The notes beneath the pieces are model-generated. The model was given only the letters and a program-made list of their open reading frames with translations, had not been told where the DNA came from and searched no databases. Made by a program: the position numbers and the translations under genes. From BQJU01 sp965229635 (GTDB lineage: Bacteria > Bacteroidota > Bacteroidia > Chitinophagales > Saprospiraceae), in NCBI GenBank assembly GCA_965229635.1, contig OZ245894.1, positions 5,828,001 to 5,892,000 of the forward strand: 64,000 bases of DNA, read 5' to 3'. This document shows positions 55,501 to 60,700 of this stretch, piece after piece (position 1 is the stretch's first letter; every line of letters starts with the position of its first letter).

Positions 55501-57707
55501 GACAGGTCATAAGTAAAATCATACGTGCCATCTGCTAAGCTGGTCGTAACGGTTACATTGCCATCATCGCCAACACAAATATCATCAGCTACAATGGTCA
55601 ACGTCGATACATCAGGTAAGCCGTTGATCGCAAAAGCATCGCTCACACTCAGTGGGCTGGCTGGAGCACAGCTGTTGCCATCTGTAACCGTAGTGATGGT
55701 CACGGTTTGAGCTGCTCCTGTATTGGTCAAGTCAGCGGCTGGAATCGTCATGGTTCCAGAACCACCGGAGACTGTTACACTTGCCGTCAAATCAGTCGCC
55801 GCATTCGGGGCAGACAGATCATAAGTAAAGTCATACGTACCATCAACTAAGCTGGTAGTAATCGTCACATTACCATCATCGCCAACACAGATATCGTCTG
55901 CTACAATCGTCAAAGTCGATACATCAGGCAAAGCATTGATCGCAAAAGCATCGCTTACACTCAAAGCTGAAGCCGGAGCACAGCTGTTGCCATCGGTTAC
56001 ATTCGTTACCGTTACACTTTGCGAAGCAGTGGTATTACTCAAGCTAGCTGCGGGAATCGTCATCGTGGCGGAGCCACTAGCAACAGTTACTGAGGCAGTT
56101 AAGCCAGTTGCCGCATTTGGGGCTGCCAGATCATAGGTAAGGTCGTAAGTGCCGTCGGCTAAACTGGTCGTGATCGTCACATTGCCATCATCGCCAACAC
56201 AGATATCATCCGCTACAATGGTCAAGGTAGATACATCTGGAAGTGCGTTAATGGCAAAAGCATCGCTCACACTCAAGGCTGAAGCCGGAGCACAGCTATT
56301 GCCATCGGTTACATTCGTTACCGTTACACTTTGCGAAGCAGTGGTATTACTCAAGCTAGCTGCGGGAATCGTCATCGTGGCGGAGCCACTAGCAACAGTT
56401 ACTGAGGCAGTTAAGCCAGTTGCCGCATTTGGGGCTGCCAGATCATAGGTAAGGTCGTAAGTACCGTCCGCCAAACTGGTCGTGATCGTTACATTGCCGT
56501 CATCACCCACACAGATATCGTCTGCTACAATGGTCAAGGTAGATACATCGGGTAAGGCATTGATCGCAAAAGCATCGCTTACACTCAAGGCTGAAGCTGG
56601 AGCACAGCTATTGCCATCGGTTACATTCGTTACCGTTACACTTTGCGAAGCACTTGTATTGCTCAAGCTAGCAGCTGGAATCGTCATGGTTGCCGAGCCA
56701 CTAGCAACAGTTACTGAGGCAGTTAAGCCAGTTGCCGCATTTGGGGCTGCCAGATCATAGGTAAGGTCGTAAGTACCATCAATTAAGCTGGTCGTGATCG
56801 TCACGTTACCATCATCGCCAACACAGATATCGTCTGCTACAATCGTCAACGTCGATACATCTGGTAAAGCATTAATGACAAAGTCATCAGTAATACTAAG
56901 CCCCGTTAGTAAACAACCCATTACATCCTCGATTTGAGTGATTGTAATAGACTGAGCAGCCGCAGCTGTAGTTAAATCTCCTGCATCGACGGTCAATGTT
57001 CCAGTTCCTCCGGCTAACGTTACCGAACCAGTCAAGCCGGTAGCGGCATTAGGAGCACCCAGATCATAAGTAAAAGTGTACGTGCCATCATCCAGGCTGC
57101 CTCCTGTTACCGTAATCACTTCATCGTCGCCTAAACAGATAGTTGAACCGGCAATCGTTGTAGTGGAAGCATCACAAGCGATGTAGGTTTGTGAGCCACA
57201 GGTCGTAGAAAAAGCATTAAACTCATTAGCCGTAATGGCATTGTTGACAGCCGCATTTTTTGCATTGGCATTGGTCCATGCATTATTGGTGATCAACTCA
57301 AAAGTGACATTAGCACTGGGGGTAATAGAGACATTAAAAACATCAAAATCTACCCCATTGTTAAAGTTTTGCATCGGCGTATTGGCACTGATGAAGGTCT
57401 TGTAAATAAAACCATCACCACCGTCCACCCCGATGCCCGGCGTGGCCGAATCTGCCTGCCAGGAGTAATTAGAGGTGGAAATAATCCCTCCCCAGGTCAC
57501 CGTTACCGTATTGGGGTACCGGATAGTAATCAACTGGCTATTCCAGAAGTTAAACGGCGGAGCAGTGAAATCAGCCTGCGGCTGGTAGGTGAACGTCAGA
57601 ATATTGCCGGAAACGGAGGCACAAATGTCCATGTTCTGGGCCATAATCTTCGGTCCGGCCAACAGCAGCAGGAATATTATGGGCAAAGAGTAAATTTTCA
57701 GTTTCAT
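37569..57707 (-). CDS. giant secreted adhesin-like protein, 54 x 104-residue repeats
   Basis: About 6,712 residues. The start is the ATG giving MKLKIYSLPII, before a clean signal peptide ending KIMAQ; an upstream in-frame start adds 14 residues. Layout: N-terminal module (~25-175) like that of the 2,799-residue neighbour; 54 tandem ~104-residue units (~180-5,795); seven ~93-residue units (GTPGACNGDGTYDIDVTLTY type); and a ~255-residue C-terminal module. That module has two dockerin-like calcium loops (NADGNDQIVFVGAGTD and DVNMDGTVIYVGAGTD) and ends in FEQIP. The canonical 104-residue unit contains DDICVGDDGN, LADGTYDFTYDL and DGNSCAPAS, hence two Cys and an acidic loop per unit, suggesting disulfide-pinned beta-sandwiches. 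The size is comparable to the gliding adhesin SprB, but no T9SS type A or CHU_C type B tail is recognised. Adhesion or surface-layer function is inference. Confidence 0.85.
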   Translation of the reverse strand: MKLKIYSLPIIFLLLLAGPKIMAQNMDICASVSGNILTFTYQPQADFTAPPFNFWNSQLITIRYPNTVTVTWGGIISTSNYSWQADSATPGIGVDGGDGFIYKTFISANTPMQNFNNGVDFDVFNVSITPSANVTFELITNNAWTNANAKNAAVNNAITANEFNAFSTTCGSQTYIACDASTTTIAGSTICLGDDEVITVTGGSLDDGTYTFTYDLGAPNAATGLTGSVTLAGGTGTLTVDAGDLTTAAAAQSITITQIEDVMGCLLTGLSITDDFVINALPDVSTLTIVADDICVGDDGNVTITTSLIDGTYDLTYDLAAPNAATGLTASVTVASGSATMTIPAASLSNTSASQSVTVTNVTDGNSCAPASALSVSDAFAINALPDVSTLTIVADDICVGDDGNVTITTSLADGTYDLTYDLAAPNAATGLTASVTVASGSATMTIPAASLSNTTASQSVTVTNVTDGNSCAPASALSVSDAFAINALPDVSTLTIVADDICVGDDGNVTITTSLADGTYDLTYDLAAPNAATGLTASVTVASGSATMTIPAASLSNTTASQSVTVTNVTDGNSCAPASALSVSDAFAINALPDVSTLTIVADDICVGDDGNVTITTSLVDGTYDFTYDLSAPNAATDLTASVTVSGGSGTMTIPAADLTNTGAAQTVTITTVTDGNSCAPASPLSVSDAFAINGLPDVSTLTIVADDICVGDDGNVTVTTSLADGTYDFTYDLSAPNAATGLTASVSVSGGSATMTIPSADLTNTGAAQTVTITTVTDGNSCAPASPLSVSDAFAINGLPDVTTLTIVADDICVGDDGNVTITTSLADGTYDFTYDLSAPNAATGLTASVTVSGGSATMTIPAADLTNTGAAQTVTITTVTDGNSCAPASPLSVSDAFAINGLPDVTTLTIVADDICVGDDGNVTITTSLADGTYDFTYDLSAPNAATDLTASVTVSGGSGTMTIPAADLTNTGASQTVTITTVTDGNSCAPASPLSVSDAFAINGLPDVSTLTIVADDICVGDDGNVTVTTSLADGTYDFTYDLSAPNAASDLTASVTVSGGSGTMTIPAADLTNTGASQTVTITTVTDGNSCAPASPLSVSDAFAINGLPDVTTLTIVADDICVGDDGNVTVTTSLADGTYDFTYDLSAPNAASDLTASVTVSGGSGTMTIPAADLTNTGAAQTVTITTVTDGNSCAPASPLSVSDAFAINGLPDVTTLTIVADDICVGDDGNVTVTTSLADGTYDFTYDLSAPNAATDLTASVTVSGGSGTMTIPAADLTNTGAAQTVTITTVTDGNSCAPASPLSVSDAFAINGLPDVTTLTIVADDICVGDDGNVTITTSLADGTYDFTYDLSAPNAATGLTASVTVSGGSATMTIPAADLTNTGAAQTVTITTVTDGNSCAPASPLSVSDAFAINGLPDVSTLTIVADDICVGDDGNVTVTTSLADGTYDFTYDLSAPNAASDLTASVTVSGGSAMMTIPAASLSNTTASQTVTVTNVTDGNSCSPASALSVSDAFAINALPDVSTLTIVADDICVGDDGNVTITTSLADGTYDFTYDLAAPNAATGLTASVTVASGSATMTIPAASLSNTTASQSVTVTNVTDGNSCAPASALSVSDAFAINALPDVSTLTIVADDICVGDDGNVTITTSLIDGTYDFTYDLAAPNAATGLTASVTVSSGSATMTIPAASLSNTTASQSVTVTNVTDGNSCSPASALSVSDDFAINALPDVSTLTIVADDICVGDDGNVTITTSLADGTYDLTYDLAAPNAATGLTASVTVSSGSATMTIPAASLSNTTASQTVTVTNVTDGNSCSPASALSVSDAFAINALPDVSTLTIVADDICVGDDGNVTITTSLVDGTYDFTYDLAAPNAATGLTASVTVSSGSATMTIPAASLSNTTASQSVTVTNVTDGNSCAPASALSVSDDFAINALPDVSTLTIVADDICVGDDGNVTITTSLADGTYDFTYDLAAPNAATGLTASVTVSSGSATMTIPAASLSNTTASQTVTVTNVTDGNSCSPASALSVSDAFAINALPDVSTLTIVADDICVGDDGNVTITTSLADGTYDLTYDLAAPNAATGLTASVTVSGGSATMTIPAASLSNTTASQSVTVTNVTDGNSCAPASALSVSDAFAINALPDVSTLTIVADDICVGDDGNVTITTSLADGTYDFTYDLAAPNAASGLTASVTVSSGSATMTIPAASLSNTSASQSVTVTNVTDGNSCAPASALSVSDAFAINALPDVSTLTIVADDICVGDDGNVTITTSLIDGTYDFTYDLAAPNAATGLTASVTVAGGSATMTIPAASLSNTTASQTVTVTNVTDGNSCAPASALSVSDAFAINALPDVSTLTIVADDICVGDDGNVTITTSLADGTYDLTYDLAAPNAATGLTASVTVSGGSATMTIPAASLSNTTASQSVTVTNVTDGNSCAPASALSVSDAFAINALPDVSTLTIVADDICVGDDGNVTITTSLADGTYDFTYDLAAPNAASGLTASVTVSSGSATMTIPAASLSNTTASQSVTVTNVTDGNSCAPASALSVSDAFAINALPDVSTLTIVADDICVGDDGNVTITTSLADGTYDLTYDLAAPNAATGLTASVTVASGSATMTIPAASLSNTTASQSVTVTNVTDGNSCAPASALSVSDAFAINALPDVSTLTIVADDICVGDDGNVTITTSLIDGTYDFTYDLAAPNAATGLTASVTVSSGSATMTIPAASLSNTTASQSVTVTNVTDGNSCAPASALSVSDAFAINALPDVSTLTIVADDICVGDDGNVTITTSLADGTYDLTYDLAAPNAATGLTASVTVSGGSATMTIPAASLSNTTASQSVTVTNVTDGNSCAPASALSVSDAFAINALPDVSTLTIVADDICVGDDGNVTITTSLADGTYDFTYDLAAPNAATDLTASVTVASGSATMTIPAASLSNTTASQSVTVTNVTDGNSCAPASALSVSDAFAINALPDVSTLTIVADDICVGDDGNVTITTSLADGTYDLTYDLAAPNAATGLTASVTVASGSATMTIPAASLSNTTASQSVTVTNVTDGNSCAPASALSVSDAFAINALPDVSTLTIVADDICVGDDGNVTITTSLIDGTYDFTYDLAAPNAATGLTASVTVSSGSATMTIPAASLSNTTASQSVTVTNVTDGNSCAPASALSVSDAFAINALPDVSTLTIVADDICVGDDGNVTITTSLIDGTYDFTYDLAAPNAATGLTASVTVSGGSATMTIPAASLSNTTASQSVTVTNVTDGNSCAPASALSVSDAFAINALPDVSTLTIVADDICVGDDGNVTITTSLIDGTYDFTYDLAAPNAATGLTASVTVSSGSATMTIPAASLSNTTASQTVTVTNVTDGNSCSPASALSVSDAFAINALPDVSTLTIVADDICVGDDGNVTITTSLADGTYDLTYDLAAPNAATGLTASVTVSGGSATMTIPAASLSNTTASQSVTVTNVTDGNSCAPASALSVSDAFAINELPDVSTLTIAAEDICVGENGNVTITTSLADGTYDLTYDLAAPNAASGLTASVTVSSGSATMTIPAASLSNTTASQSVTVTNVTDGNSCAPASALSVSDAFAINALPDVSTLTIVADDICVGDDGNVTITTSLADGTYDLTYDLAAPNAATGLTASVTVSSGSATMTIPAASLSNTTASQSVTVTNVTDGNSCAPASALSVSDAFAINALPDVSTLTIVADDICVGDDGNVTITTSLADGTYDFTYDLGAPNNANDLTASVAIAGGTGTLTIPAANLTTASPSQSIILMNVVDGNSCAVSMALSVSDVFAINALPDISTLNIDAMDICLGDDGSATITTSLANGTYDFTYNLGAPNAATGLTGSVTINSGSGTLTIPAANLSATAASQTLTVTNVVDGNSCAPASALSASDAFTINTLPDVSTLTIVADDICLGDDGNVTITTSLDDGTYDFTYDLAAPNAATGLTASVTVISGSGTLTIPAASLTSTSASQTVTVTNVTDGNSCAPASALSVSDAFTINGLPDVSTLAISVDDICVGNDATATITTSLGDGSYDFTYDLAAPNAATGLTGTVIISGGTGTLTIPAANLTNTTASQTITISDVTDGNNCAPSVTVNASDAFAINALPDVSTLTISVDDICVGEDATVSITTSLVDGTYDFTYDLAAPNAATGLTASVTVSSGSGTMTIPAASLSNTAASQSVTVTNVTDGNGCEPASAVSVSDAFAINALPDVSTLTILADDICVGADGNVTVTTSLVDGTYDFVYDLGAPNNANDLTGSVTVSGGTGVLTIPAANLTSTSASQSIILMSITDANGCSPSGSVSASDVFAVNALPDVSTLNIAAADICVGADGSVEITTSLANGTYDFTYNLAAPNAATDLTASVTISGGSGTMTIPAASLSNTTASQTVTVTNVTDGNNCSPASALSTSDAFAINALPDVSTLTINVDDICVGEDGTVLVTTSLADGTYDFSYDLGAPNAATGLTASVTVSSGSGTMTIPAASLANTTASQTVTVTNVTDGNSCSPASALSVSDAFAINGLPDVSTLTIVADDICVGVDGNVTITTSLTDGSYDFTYDLAAPNAGSGLTASVTVSGGSATMTIPAASLTNTTATQTVTITNVTDGNSCAPASALSVSDAFAINELPDVSTLTIAAEDICVGENGNVTITTSLADGTYDFTYDLAAPNAATGLSGSVTVSGGSGVLMIPAADLTNTAASQSVTITNVTDGNGCEPTSAVSVSDVFAINALPDVSTLTIVADDICVGADGNVTITTSLADDTYDFTYDLGAPNAATGLTASVSVSGGSATLTIPAANLTNTTASQSVTITNVTDGNGCSPASAVSVSDVFAINALPNVSTLTIVADDICEGVDGNVTITTSLADGMYDFTYDLGAPNAATGLTASVAISSGSGTLTIPTANLSTTTASQSITITDVTDGNNCFPAAAVSVSDDFAINALPDASTLTMVADDICVGADGNVTFTTSLGDGTYDFVYDLGAPNNANDLTGSVTVSSGTGVLTIPAANLTSTSASQSIILMSITDANGCSPSGSVSTSDVFAVNALPDVSTLNIAAADICVGADGSVEITSSLASGTYDFTYDLGAPNVATGLTGSVSISGGAGTLTIPAASLSNTAAGQVVTITNVTDGNGCSPASALSTSDAFAINALPDVSTLTISVDDICLGEDGVAVVTTSLIDGTYDFTYDLAAPNAATGLTASVTVSSGSGTMTIPAASLSNTAASQSVTITNVTDGNSCSPASALSVSDAFAINALPDVSTLTIVADDICVGADGNVTITTSLADDTYDFTYDLGAPNAATGLTASVSVSGGSATMTIPAANLTNTTASQSVTITNVTDGNGCSPATVVSVSDVFAINALPDVSTLTIVADDICEGVDGNVTISTSLADGMYDFTYDLGAPNAATGLTASVAISSGSGTLTIPTANLSTTTASQSITITDVTDGNNCFPAAAVSVSDDFAINALPDASTLTMVADDICVGADGNVTFTTSLADGTYDFVYDLGAPNNANDLTGSVSVSSGTGVLTIPAANLTSTSASQSIILMSITDANGCSPSGSVSTSDVFAVNALPDVSTLNIDATDICVGADGSVAITSSLADGTYDFTYDLGAPNAASGLTASVTTSGGSGTLTIPAANLSTTAALQTITITNVTDGNGCSPASALSVSDAFAINELPDASDLSIVVSEVCIGDDGVMMITSSTLADGDYTFTYDLASPNAATGLTASVTMSSGMGTIMIPTANLTTATAAQTVTITGIADVNGCSPATPVSATDDFVINDLPDCTCALTILNVGTPGACNGDGTYNVDVTVTYTAPGTSGFVVNGQVFAYTGRPQTVTLTLPGDGSLTRIHAWDLDSPECEDTVDDAYTAPDCSGDMTCAMSITDLGTPGACNGDGTYDIDVTVTYLEAGASGFVLNGQVFAYTSSPQTVTISLPGDGGVTTLQAWDVDNPTCSDDFADAYTAPDCSGDMSCAMSITGVGTPGACNGDGTYDIDVTVTYLETGANGFVLNGEVFAYTTSPQTVTISLPGDGGVTTLQAWDVDSPDCSDDFADAYTAPDCSGDMSCAMAITGVGTPGACNGDGTYDIDVTLTYTQAGANGFVLNGEVFAYTTSPQTVTISLPGDGGVTTLQAWDVDSPDCNDDFADAYTAPDCSGDMSCAMSITGVGTPGACNGDGTYDIDVTLTYTNAGANGFVLNGQVFAYTSSPQTVTISLPGDGGVTTLQAWDVDSPDCDDDFADAYTAPDCSGDMSCAMSITGVGTPGACNGDGTYDIDVTLTYTNAGANGFVLKGQVFAYTTSPQTVTITLPGDGTLTTLKAWDVDSPDCNDDFGDAYTAPDCSGDVTCAIAIVDIDLDNVSDCIPATSTFTVPVTIAFVNPGGPTFTINGNTFAYTVSPQTVMLSLPADGNVVTLTVTDDTDGGCTASWANAFTAPAACEPPALVISAKVFLQASYDPATGMMRDDLRALDYLPETEPYTGNPNYTHVGGGGEMVAPSVFDVTGNDAIVDWVFLELRDGSDSTVVVATRSALVQRDGDIVDIDGASTVSFEDVPVGDYYLVARHRNHLGVMTMDALSLSDIATAVDFTNAFTPTFGMHAQKIIEPGVTALWAGNADGNDQIVFVGAGTDNITLSTTVLLDPANAGIYSTSHTVDGYYDGDVNMDGTVIYVGAGTDQILISSNVLLHPENTSFSQSAPIFEQIP
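38355..40319 (-). repeat. seven tandem ~279-bp units (93-residue repeats)
   Basis: Units begin with (M)SCAMSITGVGTPGAC and end AYTAPDCSGD. Units 2-6 are nearly identical, the first is divergent and the seventh (CAIAIVDIDLDNVSDC) strongly divergent. Each unit has four or five Cys and an acidic DVDSPDC stretch. They form a stalk-like block between the 104-residue array and the C-terminal module. Confidence 0.85.
40320..57170 (-). repeat. array of 54 tandem 312-bp units (104-residue repeats)
   Basis: I count 54 units by the recurring INALPD/INGLPD/INELPD joint; the span agrees with 54 x 312 bp plus one extra codon in the last unit. Three sequence classes can be told apart. Class A (LSNTTASQSVTVTNV, INALPD) fills units 2-4 and 14-34. 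Class B (LTNTGAAQTVTITTV, INGLPD) fills units 5-13. Class C (NNANDLT...SIILM) is units 35, 40, 47 and 52. Units 35-54 are otherwise more divergent. Unit 1 and the last unit are the most divergent, as expected at the ends of an array homogenised by unequal exchange. Confidence 0.92.
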
Positions 57708-57738
57708 GGTATTACTAATTTGAATTTTTTCAAAAAGG

Positions 57739-57765
57739 AGCCTGAGCAACTTCCCAGGCTTTTTT
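57739..57765. terminator. terminator between the Ig-like and the 104-repeat giant genes
   Basis: AGCCTG and CAGGCT pair around a 10-base loop. A T6 tract follows on the plus strand, and CCTTTTTG follows on the minus strand, the direction of both genes. The loop plus one stem base (GGAAGTTGCTC on the minus strand) is exactly complementary to the last codons of the upstream gene, which allows an alternative fold. Confidence 0.65.
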
Positions 57766-57778
57766 ATGTGTTAAAAAA

Positions 57779-60700
57779 TCAAGGAAGTTGCTCTATAATT
57801 GGCTCAGATTGGCTGAAACTGGTATTAGCAGGATGTAGCAAAACATTGAGGGAAATCACCGTTTGGTCGGTACCGGCCCCCACGTAAACTACTTTACCAT
57901 CCATATTTAAATCTGAAGGATCATACTTTTGCACGGGATAGGAGCTTGAATAAACGCCTACATTACCCGGATCCAGCAATACGGTGGTTGATAGTGCAGT
58001 GACATCCGTCCCGGCACCGACATAAATGATGCGATCGTTATGATCTGCATTTCCTGCCCACAGACTCATTACTCCGGTCTCCACTTCTTTCTGGGCATGA
58101 AGTCCATTATTTTCGGTACTCGTATTTCGGAAGTCGATCAAGGTGCTGGTGTTGCTAAGGCTCCGTACTGCCTTAGTCATGGCAGCAAGGTGATTCCTAT
58201 GCCTGATGGCAACAAAATAATCTCCATGATCTATGGCAAACCGAATCATTGCCTCACCTTGAGTGTCAACTATGTCGCCATCTCTTTGTAATAAAGCAGT
58301 ACGAGTAGCCAGGACATTGGCAGGATTACTTGCATCTCTCAACTCAATGAAAATCCAATCCACAATGGCATCTTCAGGATTTACCGGCAGATCAAACATA
58401 GTCGGCATTACGGTTTCTCCGCCGCCGCCCAGATGAGTGAACCCAAGATCTGTGTATGGCTCTTCTAATGGAAGCAAACCCTTTGCCCTCAGGGAGTCAT
58501 GCATCAGGTGTTCGGACATGACGTAAGGTCCTTGCAGAAATACTTTCAGCGGCAGCAAAACATCACAATCTCCGACATCGGTGTTGGCACTAATTGACAA
58601 ACTACCTTCACTGCAACTAGTAGACTGAGCAGTGATATTGGTAATGGTGACTGTTGTGGTACCATTATTTGGAAAATCAGCGAAAGGAATCACAAAAGAA
58701 CCGCTGCCACCCGATGTTGTCACCATCGCAGTTTCACCGGTAGCCGAATTGGCCCCGGAGAGATCATATACCAGGTTATAGGTATCATCTGCCAAGCTAC
58801 CCGTTAGCGTAGCGGTGACCTCGTCATCACCACATTCATTGGCAAGACTCAATGTCAATCCAGTAAGGTTTACACTGTTGACCGTCAATGCTACATCCGA
58901 TGAAGGCTGAGGGCTACAAGCGTTTGTACCCACCTGTACCCGGTACAAATAACCATTATTCATCGCCGGAACAGCCGTAAGGGTGAGGGTACTTGTTGTG
59001 GCTCCACTGTAAATGCCAGCATCCACGATGGTATTCCAACTTGAACCACTATCCGTACTTTCTTCCCATTGATAGGATATCGAACCACTTCCACCGGTTG
59101 CCGTCACAGTAAAGCTGGTATTATCACCTGCACAAATTGTGTCCGGCGACGGATCTGCCGAAATATCAATCGGACCTTCGACGCCTAATGTGGCGGTACT
59201 CGAAACAACTGCATTGCAGGCCCCTGTACTAACCTGCACTCGGTATTGATAGCCATCATTGGTGGTAGCCACACTGGTGAGCATCAGGGTATCGGTAGTG
59301 GCTCCACTGTAAATACCGCCATTACTAATTGGCGACCAGTTGGAACCTCCATCCGTACTTTCTTCCCATTGATAAATCAACGTACCACTGCCACCGCTTG
59401 CAATCACTGTAAAGCTGGCACTTCCAGCTTCACAAATAGTGGAATCACCTGGTTGCATGGAAATAGCAATTGGTCCTTCCACATTCAATGTTGCGGTATC
59501 AGAAACCACCGTACTACATTCAGTAGTACCCACTTGTACTCGGTATTGATAACCATCTATGGAAGCCGGCACGCCGGTTAACGACAATAAGTCGCTATTA
59601 GCGCCGCTGTAAATACCTCCATCCGTAATATTATTCCAAGAGGAACCTCCATCACTACTTACTTCCCATTGATACCCTAGCGAACCTCCATTGCCCTCCG
59701 AGGCAACTACAAAAAAGCTCGCATTATTATCGGCACAAATGGTGGAATCAACAGGAGCCGTAACAATAGAAACTGGCCCCTCCACAGTCACCGGTACAAT
59801 ACCGCTTACGGTAATACTTGGACAGTTGATGGCATCTTCAACATAAACCAATTCATAAATCACATTTGTTGTCGGACTCAATGCAAAGGTAGAGCCATTG
59901 TCATAATCATTGATCATGAACTGGTTGGTTCCATCCGTGTAGGCGACATTGTAAGGAGGTGTTCCTCCAACTATATCAATGACCACCTCCACAGAATCTC
60001 CCGAACAAATCGTACTAGGATCACTAGTACTGAGCTCGGCACTTAATACATTATCACCGGTAAAGGAAATAGTGATTGCATCGGAAAGCTGTACGCCAGA
60101 ACATGCTCCTCCAGAACCTTGCACGGTCATGGTTAACGTCACACTATTATTGCTGATATCAGCCATCGATGGTGTGAAAATCGGAGTGATCAGGTTTGGA
60201 TTATTGAAAGTACCCGTTACACTACCCGGCTTGGTCCAGGTGACGGTACCATTGGTGGCAACCGGAGGAACATCAAGCATCGAGAAGTCAATGGGTAAAT
60301 CATTGGTACAAACCAGAATATTCGGACCGGCATTAACGGTCGGTGCATTGGCTACATCAAAGGTCAATTCCATTTCATCCTGTACCAGATTACCGGAACA
60401 GTTGCCGGTACCTGAGACCACCAGAACAAGCGACACACTTCCACCAGAAATATCTGCCGCAGTTGGCGTATACACCGGATGAATGATATTGGCATTATTG
60501 AAACTACCACTTCCGCTGGATGTCCAGGAAAGGGCTCCATCAGCAAACGAAGGGGGAACAGATGCATCAGCCAGGTCATAGGTTACTCCTAAGTACCCGC
60601 ATATCGTTTCATCACTACCGGCGCTACCACTTGGGCTGGAATTATCAACCGTCAATTGAGCACTGTTGGAATACACAGGATCACATACGCCACCTTGAAC

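Noticed and set aside
40315..56760. Dozens of ~60-99-codon open frames on the + strand, repeating every 312 bp
   Set aside because: They are antisense shadows of the 104-residue repeats. Their regular spacing comes from the repeat unit, they have no start context, and they merely echo the opposite-strand protein.
40320..57170. CRISPR-like appearance of a long regular repeat array
   Set aside because: The 312-bp units are contiguous, in frame and protein-coding, with no spacer/repeat alternation and no cas genes nearby.
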